Source of the DNA: an uncultured Collinsella sp.
Lineage (GTDB): Bacteria; Actinomycetota; Coriobacteriia; Coriobacteriales; Coriobacteriaceae
NCBI GenBank assembly: GCA_900757285.1
Contig: CAAENI010000104.1
Location: forward strand, 1 to 15,863
Length of the DNA: 15,863 nucleotides
Direction of reading: 5' to 3'
In this document: positions 6,380-12,828 of the stretch, in pieces
Layout of the letters: every line of letters starts with the position of its first letter
Position numbering within the stretch: position 1 is the first letter of the stretch
Position numbers and translations under genes: made by a program
Notes under the pieces: generated by a model
What the model was told of the DNA's origin: nothing
What the model saw: the letters and a program-made list of their open reading frames with translations, nothing else
The model's database searches: none

Positions 6380-6424
6380 ATCTGTAACATCTACGGACCA
6401 AAACCGGGTCTTACTGTTACAGAT
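6380..6424. repeat. 45-bp palindromic element, copy B
   Basis: Same 10-bp inverted ends and same total length as copy A. Its centre matches that of copy A better in reverse complement (GACCCGGTTTTGGTCC) than in direct orientation. Together the pair could be tandem operators or members of a dispersed palindromic repeat. They lie 459-261 bp upstream of the divergent genes on either side, so they cannot be assigned to one of them. Confidence 0.75.
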
Positions 6425-6513
6425 CGAGACAGCCCCCAACAGCACCGCCCCGTTCGGGGAAACGACCGCTACAGGTACGGCGGGCAGAGGCTCACTTTTT
6501 TCTTCGGTTTTTC

Positions 6514-6543
6514 TTGACGGAATCTCACCTGTTGTAGTACTTT
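6514..6543 (+). promoter_or_regulatory. Weak candidate promoter for the transporter/PTS cassette leader
   Basis: TTGACG at 6514-6519 is followed after 18 bp by TACTTT at 6538-6543; TAGTAC at 6535 is an alternative with short spacing. The -35 is good and the -10 is poor. It would start a leader of about 200 nt that contains the terminator at 6593-6628 before the first gene. Confidence 0.3.
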
Positions 6544-6592
6544 GTCCCAGTCTAAAAACGCGTGGACTTTTCTGGGCGCTAGCCACCTTTTT

Positions 6593-6628
6593 GCCACGCA
6601 ACCGAGCAGTCGGTTGCGTGGCTTTTTT
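6593..6628 (+). terminator. Strong Rho-independent terminator, possible attenuator of the cassette
   Basis: GCCACGCAACCGA pairs perfectly with TCGGTTGCGTGGC around the loop GCAG and is followed at once by TTTTTT. It is functional only on the plus strand. No plus-strand gene lies upstream within the intergenic region, so it either ends a small RNA or attenuates transcription into the transporter gene 118 bp downstream. Upstream GCGTGG (6560-6565) could pair with CCACGC (6594-6599) of the left arm, a possible antiterminator. I see no convincing BglG/LicT RAT sequence. Confidence 0.8.
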
Positions 6629-6745
6629 CGTCTTGGCAGCAGGTACCACATGCACCGCCAGAAGACCGCACGAGCCCACCTTCCGACTGCAGGGAACAGA
6701 CGCACGAGACGTGCATCTGCAAGACAGCAGACGGAAGGGAGCCTA

Positions 6746-7726
6746 ATGGCAGAAACAAACACAATCAAGCAACAGACCGCCGAGGCGGGAGCCGCGGGCG
6801 CGGGGCAGGTCAAGGCGGCGCTCCAGGTCTTTGCGGGCGGCGCCTGCTACGGCGCGATGGCCACGACCTACAAGCTCGCCTACGCCGCGGGCTTCACCTC
6901 AGCGCAGGTGGTGGCGAGCCAGGCGTGGTTCGGCTGCCTCTTCTTCGCCCTCGCCACGCTCGCAGGGCACGCACTCGGGCACCGCTGGCAGCGCGTGGGC
7001 TGGAAGCTCGCCCTCAAGCTCATGGGCCTGGGAGCCCTCACCTGCCTCACCTCAATCCTCTACTGCTACGCCATGAGCGTGCTGCCCGCCCCGGTGGCAC
7101 TCACGCTCCTCTTCCAGTTCACGTGGCTGGGGCTCGTGTGGCAGACCGTCATGACGCGCCGGCCGCCGAGGCTCCTCCAAGTGGCCTCCGCCCTGGTCAT
7201 CGTCTTCGGAACGGTGTTCGCCAGCGGCGTCTACAAGACCGGCATCACCGGGTACGACCCCGTGGCCCTGCTCTGCGCGCTGGGGGCGGCCGTGTCCTGC
7301 TCCCTCTTTGTCACCCTCTCCGGCAAGGTCGAGGCCCCCTGCTCGTCCGAGCAGCGTGGCGTCATCGTATGCGCGGGCTCCGTGGTCATGTCGCTCACGG
7401 TGTGTCCGGACTACGTCGTCTCGGGCGTCCTCGCCCAGGGCATCCTGCCCTTTGCCGTCATCGCCGGCTTCTTTGGCATGCTCTGCCCGGTCCTGCTCTT
7501 CGGCATGGGCTCTCCGCACCTGCCCGCGGGCCTGTCCACCGTCATGGCCGCCGCGGAACTCCCCGCCGGCCTGCTCATCGCCATGATCGTCCTCGGCGAG
7601 CCGCTCGGCGTCGTCGAGTGGCTGGGCGTCGCCATCATCCTCGCCGGCGTGTGCCTGGCACAGGTCCCCTCCCTGCTTGGAGGCCGGGAGGCACGTCGCG
7701 CCGCCGCAGGACAAGCCGTCAGCTAG
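6746..7726 (+). CDS. DMT-superfamily (EamA) transporter
   Basis: Ten-helix inner-membrane transporter of the drug/metabolite superfamily; substrate unknown. The 326-residue product has a hydrophilic N-terminus of about 25 residues and then alternating hydrophobic segments. It shows the two-fold repeat of EamA domains: the first half runs to about residue 150 with ILYCYAMSVLPAPVALTLLF, and the second includes LPAGLSTVMAAAELPAGLL and VLGEPLGVVEWLGVAIILAG. These two motifs are typical of the fourth and ninth helices. The ATG at 6746 has AAGGGAG four bases upstream; the open frame extends to 6542 but crosses the terminator, so the longer form is rejected. It is 122 bp ahead of the GH1 gene in the same direction and may share its transcript, perhaps exporting a metabolite of the sugar pathway (inference). 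Confidence 0.85.
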   Translation: MAETNTIKQQTAEAGAAGAGQVKAALQVFAGGACYGAMATTYKLAYAAGFTSAQVVASQAWFGCLFFALATLAGHALGHRWQRVGWKLALKLMGLGALTCLTSILYCYAMSVLPAPVALTLLFQFTWLGLVWQTVMTRRPPRLLQVASALVIVFGTVFASGVYKTGITGYDPVALLCALGAAVSCSLFVTLSGKVEAPCSSEQRGVIVCAGSVVMSLTVCPDYVVSGVLAQGILPFAVIAGFFGMLCPVLLFGMGSPHLPAGLSTVMAAAELPAGLLIAMIVLGEPLGVVEWLGVAIILAGVCLAQVPSLLGGREARRAAAGQAVS

Positions 7727-7848
7727 TCACCCCTTCACAGGCGGCCCGCGCGCATCAGGGAAAGGGCCACGGGCCAGGCGCGCGAGGCCGCAAGGACGTT
7801 ATAAAGCGTCCCCCGCAGAGATGGGGGCGCCAGAGAGAAGGAGGCACC

Positions 7849-9279
7849 ATGCCATTTCCAAAAGGGTTCCTTTGGGGAGGAGCCACCGCCGCCAACCAAT
7901 GCGAGGGAGGTTATGACGAGGGCGGCCGCGGCCTTGCCAACGTCGACGTCATCCCACACGGGCCGGAGCGCAACGACGTAAGCCGCGGCCTGAGGCGCAT
8001 GCTCGACTTCGAGCCCGGGTACTACTACCCGGCCCAGACGGGCATCGACTTCTACCACCACTACCGCGAGGACATAGCCCTCTTCGCGGAGATGGGCTTT
8101 AAGGTCTTTCGCCTCTCCATCGCCTGGAGCCGCATCTTCCCCAATGGCGACGAGGAGGAGCCCAACGAGGCCGGGCTCGCTTTCTACGAGGACGTGTTCC
8201 GCTGCTGCCGCGAGCACGGGATCGAGCCCCTCGTGACCATCACGCACTTCGACTGCCCCATCCACCTCGTCAAGAAGTACGGCGCCTGGCGAAACCGCAC
8301 CCTTATCGAGCTCTACAAGCGGCTTGTGACGGTGCTCTTCAACCGCTACCGCGGCCTCGTGCGCTGGTGGATCACGTTCAACGAGATGAACATGATCTTG
8401 CACCGTCCCTTCATGGGTGCCGGCATCGTCCTCGAGCCCGGGGAGAATGCCCGCGAGGCCGAGTACCGCGCCGCGCACAACGAGCTCGTGGCGAGCGCCT
8501 GGGCCACCAAGATCGCCCACGAGGTCGATCCGGAGAACAAGGTGGGCTGCATGCTCGCCGCGGGAAGCTACTACCCCTACTCCTGTCGTCCCGAGGACGT
8601 TCGCGCGGCGCAGGTCAAGAACCAGGAGGACCTCTTCTTCGTGGACGTGCAGGCGCGCGGTCGCTACCCCGGCTACGCGCTCAAGATGCTCGAGCGCGAG
8701 GGCATCGACGTGGGCATGACCGCCGAGGACGAGCGCATCCTTGCGGAGAACACCGTCGACTTCATCTCGTTTAGCTACTACTCCTCGCGCTGCACCGCGG
8801 GCGACCCCGACTCCGTGGGCGGCGTCGCCGAGGGCAACGCCTTCGCCGGCGTGGAGAACCCCTACGTGCGCACGAGCGACTGGGGCTGGGTCATCGACCC
8901 GCTGGGATTCCGCATCACGATCAACGACCTCTGGGACCGCTACCAGAAGCCGCTCTTTGTGGTGGAGAACGGCCTCGGCGCCTATGACGAGGTGCTTCCC
9001 GACGGCACGATCGAGGACGACTACCGCATCGCCTACCTGCGCGAGCACATCGAGGCCATGCGTGACGCCATCGAGCAGGACGGCGTCGAGATGCTCGGCT
9101 ACACCACCTGGGGGCCGATCGACCTCGTGAGCGCGGGCTCCGGCGAGATGGAGAAGCGCTACGGCTTCATCTACGTGGACCGCGACAACCTGGGCAACGG
9201 CACGCTCGAGCGCAGGCGCAAGAAGAGCTTCTACTGGTATCAACAGGCCATCGCCACCAACGGAGGCGACCTGGGCTAG
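7849..9279 (+). CDS. GH1 6-phospho-beta-glucosidase
   Basis: Hydrolyses 6-phospho-beta-glucosides delivered by a PTS permease to glucose 6-phosphate and an aglycone or glucose, in the cytosol. The 476-residue product has FPKGFLWGGATAANQCEG at residues 3-20, typical of GH1. The acid/base is Glu179 in TFNEMN and the nucleophile is Glu373 in FVVENGLGAYDE. The loop SAGSGEMEKRYGFIYVD (residues 428-444) provides the Ser/Lys/Tyr set that marks phospho-specific GH1 enzymes. Length and motifs are those of BglA/AscB/BglB. AAGGAGG lies four bases before the ATG. Two short hairpins lie in the 122-bp gap upstream (GGACG/CGTCC and CCCCC/GGGGG, about 7793-7827). The next gene is the matching PTS, 31 bp downstream, so the two form one catabolic unit. 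Confidence 0.93.
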   Translation: MPFPKGFLWGGATAANQCEGGYDEGGRGLANVDVIPHGPERNDVSRGLRRMLDFEPGYYYPAQTGIDFYHHYREDIALFAEMGFKVFRLSIAWSRIFPNGDEEEPNEAGLAFYEDVFRCCREHGIEPLVTITHFDCPIHLVKKYGAWRNRTLIELYKRLVTVLFNRYRGLVRWWITFNEMNMILHRPFMGAGIVLEPGENAREAEYRAAHNELVASAWATKIAHEVDPENKVGCMLAAGSYYPYSCRPEDVRAAQVKNQEDLFFVDVQARGRYPGYALKMLEREGIDVGMTAEDERILAENTVDFISFSYYSSRCTAGDPDSVGGVAEGNAFAGVENPYVRTSDWGWVIDPLGFRITINDLWDRYQKPLFVVENGLGAYDEVLPDGTIEDDYRIAYLREHIEAMRDAIEQDGVEMLGYTTWGPIDLVSAGSGEMEKRYGFIYVDRDNLGNGTLERRRKKSFYWYQQAIATNGGDLG

Positions 9280-9310
9280 CCGCCCGGGCAATATCACTAA
9301 GGAGAAAATA

Positions 9311-10759
9311 ATGGCTGAAAAATACGACGATCTGGCCAGATCCATACTCGAGAACGTAGGCGGCACAGAGAACGTCGCCAGCGTCGCGCACTGCATCATG
9401 CGCGTGCGCTTCAAACTCAAGGACGAGTCCCGCGCCAACACTGCCAAGATCGAGGCCCTCAAGGGCGTCATCCAGGTCATCCTGGCCAACGGCCAGTACC
9501 AGGTGGTCGTGGGTAACATCGTCGAGGACGTCTACGACGCGGTCCTGGAGGCCGGCAACTTCTCGGGCGGCGCAAGCGCCGACGACGAGCCCCAGGGCGA
9601 TAAGACCGTTGCCTCCGTCGTCATCGACCTCATCTCTGGCATCTTCCAGCCCATCCTGGGACCGCTTGCCGCCGCAGGCATCATGAAGGGACTGCTTGCC
9701 CTCATCACCTACTTCGTCCCGGCCTTTGCAAACGACGGCCTCTACACGCTGCTCTACACCGTGGCTGACGGCTTCTTCTACTTCCTTCCCGTCGCCCTGG
9801 CGTTCAGTGCCGCGCGCAAGTTCCGCATGAACGAGTTCACCGGCGTGGCAATCGGCGTGGCGCTTCTCTACCCGACGATGGTCGCCCTGACCTCGGGCGA
9901 GGCGCTCGGCAGCATCGACCTCGGCGTGGCCGGCACGTTCTCGTGGTACGCCACCGCCCTCGGGCTCCCCATCATCATGCCCGTGTCCGGCTACGTGAGC
10001 TCGGTGATCCCCGTCCTTCTCATGGTGTGGTTCGGCTCTATCCTTGAGCGCTGGCTCAAGAGCTGGATGCCGGCTGCGCTCAAGATGTTCCTTGTCCCGC
10101 TCGCCACGATGACGGTCTCCATCGTCTTGGGCTACCTCATCATCGGCCCGGTGGCCACCCTCATCACCAACCTGCTGAGCGCGGCATTCTCGTTCATCTT
10201 CCAGCTCCCCGTGGTTGGTTCCGTCCTGGGCAGCGCCCTGGTTGGCGGACTGTGGATGTGCCTCGTCATCTTTGGCTTCCACTGGAGCCTCATCCCCATC
10301 TCCATCATGAATCTGAACACCCTCGGCCACGACAGCGTGCTCGCCGCCACCATCGGCCACGGGTTCGCGCTCGGAGCGGTCATCTTTGCCATGTACCTCA
10401 GAAACAAGGACGAGCGTTTCCGCGGCATCGCCCTTCCCGCGATGATCTCCGCCTTCTTCTTCGGCGTCACCGAGCCGGGCATCTACGGCATCGCCCTCCC
10501 CAACAAGCGCGCGTTCGTCGTGGCATGCCTGAGCTCCTCCGTGGGCGGCGCCATCGTGGGAATGACTGGCGCTCTCATGTACATCTCGGGCGGCCTCGGC
10601 GTCTTCAACCTGCTCAACTTTATCGACGGGACCCCTGGTGGCGCCGGGATCTCCCACATGATCTTCGCGATCATCGCCTCGCTCGTCTCTGCCGTCCTGG
10701 CCTTTGTTATCGAGTTCATCACCTACCGGCCCAACGACGATGAGGAGGGCACCCGCTAG
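9311..10759 (+). CDS. Beta-glucoside PTS transporter subunit EIIBC
   Basis: Membrane permease that imports a beta-glucoside and phosphorylates it at C6. The 482-residue product has an N-terminal EIIB domain (about residues 1-85) with the phosphocysteine Cys28 in VAHCIMRVRF. A short linker leads into a hydrophobic EIIC domain from about residue 100 to the end, with PILGPLAAAGIMKGLLAL and FFFGVTEPGIYGIALPNKR, as in BglF-type proteins. BglF-like proteins of about 620 aa carry a C-terminal EIIA; this one stops after EIIC, so the phosphate must come from an EIIA encoded elsewhere. AAGGAG lies six bases upstream of the ATG. Its place directly after the 6-phospho-beta-glucosidase supports the substrate class. 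Which beta-glucoside is used cannot be told. Confidence 0.93.
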   Translation: MAEKYDDLARSILENVGGTENVASVAHCIMRVRFKLKDESRANTAKIEALKGVIQVILANGQYQVVVGNIVEDVYDAVLEAGNFSGGASADDEPQGDKTVASVVIDLISGIFQPILGPLAAAGIMKGLLALITYFVPAFANDGLYTLLYTVADGFFYFLPVALAFSAARKFRMNEFTGVAIGVALLYPTMVALTSGEALGSIDLGVAGTFSWYATALGLPIIMPVSGYVSSVIPVLLMVWFGSILERWLKSWMPAALKMFLVPLATMTVSIVLGYLIIGPVATLITNLLSAAFSFIFQLPVVGSVLGSALVGGLWMCLVIFGFHWSLIPISIMNLNTLGHDSVLAATIGHGFALGAVIFAMYLRNKDERFRGIALPAMISAFFFGVTEPGIYGIALPNKRAFVVACLSSSVGGAIVGMTGALMYISGGLGVFNLLNFIDGTPGGAGISHMIFAIIASLVSAVLAFVIEFITYRPNDDEEGTR

Positions 10760-10769
10760 CCTGCGCCCT

Positions 10770-10848
10770 CCTCAATCAGCTCTATGTAATTGAGGGGCAG
10801 TTGAGGTGGGTGAGGGCCGAGGGCGATCAAGGTGGCCGCCCTCGGCCC
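10770..10848. repeat. Two hairpins downstream of the PTS gene
   Basis: CCTCAAT/ATTGAGG forms a 7-bp stem (10770-10795) starting 10 nt after the PTS stop. GGGCCGAGGGC/GCCCTCGGCCC forms a perfect 11-bp stem (10814-10848) with a 13-nt loop. Neither is followed by a T-run, so they are not standard intrinsic terminators. They are the only candidates for ending the cassette transcript. Confidence 0.5.
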
Positions 10849-10895
10849 GGGACAACCTGCCAGAAGGCGTTTAGCTTTCTCGGGCGGCGCTGAAA

Positions 10896-11309
10896 TGAAC
10901 TGCGCCCCGATACTTGGACGGGTCAATTAGCGGCCTATGCCGCACATGGGGACTGATTTCGGAACTCCTCCGGGGTCAGTCCCTTTTGCTTAACCCGCCT
11001 CCTCTTGTTCCAGTGAACGGTATAGGCTTCGAGGTCCCGCTTGAACTCCTCGAAGCTCCGCCACGTCCGGCTCCTGTAGAATTCGTCCTTCAGGCGCCCG
11101 GGCAGCAGCTCCGTCGCATGAGCTTGCCCTCGCACGCCGCCGGCCCCGGCCGGGTCCGGGCACCCTTCGGCCTCCCGCTGGCCTTCGGCGCGCCCGCACC
11201 CCCTGTCGCAAAGCTCTGCTGCAAGAGTCCTCAGCGTGGCGTCGTGCCTGACTCTCCCGTCCATAAAGAAGCCCCCATTTCTAATGTTCAAGAAATGAGG
11301 GGCGGTTCA
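10896..11309 (-). mobile_element. IS3-family insertion sequence remnant, 414 bp, both ends present
   Basis: The left end begins TGAACTGCGCCCCGATACTT and the right end, read inward on the minus strand, begins TGAACCGCCCCTCATTTCTT. About 18 of the first 25 positions agree, as expected of imperfect IS3 terminal inverted repeats. Between them lies only the C-terminal part of a transposase plus degenerate sequence, so the element is far shorter than a complete IS3 member (about 1.2-1.5 kb). No clear target duplication flanks it. It sits just after the sugar cassette and could mark the edge of that insertion. Confidence 0.7.
10935..11291 (-). pseudogene. Broken IS3-family transposase (C-terminal fragment)
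   Basis: The last 54 residues of this frame are clearly the end of an IS3 OrfB integrase domain. They carry GRLKDEFYRSRTW, then FEEFKRDLEAYTVHWNKRR and finally KGLTPEEFRNQSP, matching the family pattern GRLK-E-Y, YI-WYN-R and L-SP-YR. Just upstream the expected C-DNA motif appears in a different frame as SCDGAA, indicating a frameshift near 11110-11125. The N-terminal half of the open frame has no recognisable similarity, and the DDE catalytic core is missing. It is not functional. Confidence 0.7.
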
Positions 11310-11314
11310 ATTTC

Positions 11315-11362
11315 GGGACGGGGATTAAATAATCATTCGGAGCAAATCTATTTTTATCCCCG
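11315..11362. repeat. Inverted repeat beyond the rlmD stop, sharing GGGACGGGG with 6209
   Basis: CGGGGAT (11319-11325) pairs with ATCCCCG (11356-11362), with partial A/T pairing extending inward. The outer GGGACGGGG is the same as at the edge of the inverted repeat at 6210-6263. It lies 39 nt downstream of the rlmD stop on the minus strand and may serve as its 3' structure, though no T-run follows. Confidence 0.45.
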
Positions 11363-11401
11363 TGCCAGAAAAATCATCGGGCGTGGTCTGGGGCAAACAG
11401 T

Positions 11402-12715
11402 CTAGTTGCGCTTGAGGTGGACGACGGTTTCGCAGTGGAAGGTTTGCGGGAACAGATCGACCGGCGTGATCTTGACGGGGGAGAAGGTACCTTCCTCGAC
11501 AAAGCGCTTAAGGTCGCGTGCCAGGGTGGCGGGGTCGCAGCTCACGTAGGCGACATCGCGAGCGCTCGTGCTGGCGATAAGGTCGATCGCCTCGGGGGCG
11601 AGGCCTGCGCGCGGCGGGTCGACCACCAAGACGTCGGCATCCTGGTCGGGGAACTCGCGCACCGCGTCTCCGCCAATGACGTCGACGTTATCAAGCTTGT
11701 TGATTTCCAGGTTACGGCGCAGGTCGCGCACGGCCGGGCCGTAGGCCTCGACGGCGGCGACGAAGTCGCAGCGGCGGGCGAGCGGCAGGGTAAAGGTTCC
11801 GGCGCCGCAGTACAGGTCCACGGCAAGCTCGTCTTCTTGCGGGTCGAGCGCTTCCATGACAAGCTCGATCAAAATCTCGGCACCCTTGGTGTTGACCTGG
11901 AAAAAAGACGGGGCAGACAAGCGCATCTGACCCTCGGCGATATTCTCGGTCCATGAGCCCTCTCCGGCGAGCATTTCGACCTTGGAGACACGGCGGGCCT
12001 TCTTTTCGCCCTTGCTCATCACACGCACGATGCTCGTGGGATGAGCGGCGTCCGCCAGCACGCGGGAGACCTGCGAGCGCGGAAAAGAGCCTGTAGACGT
12101 CCAGAGTGCGACCTCGAGTGCCTTGGTACGGCGCGATGCACGAATGCCCACGCGTTCGAGTCCCAAGTCATGGCTGCCGCTTAGATAGTTGAGTGCGCCG
12201 ACGACCGATTTGAGCGCCTTGGGAAAACGTTTATCGAACAGCGGGCACGCATCGACGGTCACGATTTTGCTGGGGTCGACACCGTGCATGCCAAGGCGCA
12301 CGCGACCGTTGACGACGGTCGGTTCGAGCTCGATTTTATTGCGGTAGCCCCAGTCGTCCTTGGTGTGGCAGATGGGCTGCACCAGCTCGTCGACTTGCTC
12401 AGGGCTGAACTTGCCGATGCGCTCGAGCGTGGAGCGCAGGTTTTGCTCCTTGGCGGCGAGCTGTGCCGTGCGTGAGAGATTGCCCCACGAGCAGCCGCCG
12501 CAGATGCCCACGTAGGGGCAGGGAGGCTGAATGCGATCGGGGCTCGGCTCCAGAATCTCGGTGGTGCGGGCGCGCATGAACGACTTGCCGTCCTGTACGA
12601 CCTCGGCCTCGACGGTGTCGCCTGCCACGGCACCCTGCACAAAGACGGCTTTGCCGTTGTCGGCGTGCGCCAGCCCGTCGGCGCCGTAGGTCATCGATTC
12701 TATAGTGAGCTTCAT
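11402..12715 (-). CDS. rlmD: 23S rRNA (uracil-5-)-methyltransferase, RlmD/RlmCD family
   Basis: Uses S-adenosylmethionine to methylate C5 of a uridine in 23S rRNA (U1939, or U747 and U1939 in dual-specific RlmCD enzymes). The 437-residue product begins with a TRAM RNA-binding domain (residues 1-60). An iron-sulfur site follows, with Cys66, Cys72 and Cys75 in CPYVGICGGC and a fourth ligand at Cys157 in DACPLF. The Rossmann methyltransferase domain has DLYCGAGTFTLPLA at 300-313, VVDPPRAGL at 364-372, the catalytic Cys393 in VSCDP and Glu429 in HCETVV. I start at MKLTIESM, where the TRAM domain begins and AGGCAGG lies shortly upstream. An in-frame ATG at 12751 adds 12 unrelated residues and has no ribosome site. 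RlmC versus RlmD specificity is not resolvable here. Confidence 0.93.
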   Translation of the reverse strand: MKLTIESMTYGADGLAHADNGKAVFVQGAVAGDTVEAEVVQDGKSFMRARTTEILEPSPDRIQPPCPYVGICGGCSWGNLSRTAQLAAKEQNLRSTLERIGKFSPEQVDELVQPICHTKDDWGYRNKIELEPTVVNGRVRLGMHGVDPSKIVTVDACPLFDKRFPKALKSVVGALNYLSGSHDLGLERVGIRASRRTKALEVALWTSTGSFPRSQVSRVLADAAHPTSIVRVMSKGEKKARRVSKVEMLAGEGSWTENIAEGQMRLSAPSFFQVNTKGAEILIELVMEALDPQEDELAVDLYCGAGTFTLPLARRCDFVAAVEAYGPAVRDLRRNLEINKLDNVDVIGGDAVREFPDQDADVLVVDPPRAGLAPEAIDLIASTSARDVAYVSCDPATLARDLKRFVEEGTFSPVKITPVDLFPQTFHCETVVHLKRN

Positions 12716-12763
12716 ATCCCTGCCTGTCATTCGCGTTGTTGTCCGCACCATGGTAGCAGGGAA

Positions 12764-12805
12764 AAGCGCCCCGCATCCGAGGCTTTCCTCAAATGCGGGG
12801 CGCTT
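12764..12805 (-). terminator. Terminator hairpin of ppk
   Basis: AAGCGCCCCGCAT pairs perfectly with ATGCGGGGCGCTT around a 16-nt loop that contains its own GAGG/CCTC mini-stem. Read on the minus strand, downstream of ppk, the stem ends in CTTTTCCC, a short T-run. It lies 23 nt beyond the ppk stop and 48 nt upstream of the rlmD start, so the two genes are probably separate transcripts or only partly coupled. Confidence 0.7.
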
Positions 12806-12826
12806 CTACAAACCGCTTCTACAAAC
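12801..12826. repeat. Tandem 13-bp duplication between the ppk stop and its terminator
   Basis: CGCTTCTACAAAC occurs twice in direct tandem with no spacer, immediately after the ppk stop codon. The first copy overlaps the base of the terminator stem. It looks like a small slippage duplication with no evident function. Confidence 0.8.
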
Positions 12827-12828
12827 GA

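Noticed and set aside
6299..6424. CRISPR array
   Set aside because: Only two units, palindromic over their whole length, with no spacer/repeat alternation and no cas genes.
6542..6745. 68-residue N-terminal extension of the DMT transporter frame
   Set aside because: It would translate across a perfect terminator hairpin, has no membrane character, and the ATG at 6746 has its own ribosome site.
6925..7848. 308-residue upstream extension of the GH1 frame over the transporter gene
   Set aside because: This Arg/His/Pro-rich frame is a shadow of the transporter; the GH1 fold starts at MPFPKGFLWGG with AAGGAGG before it.
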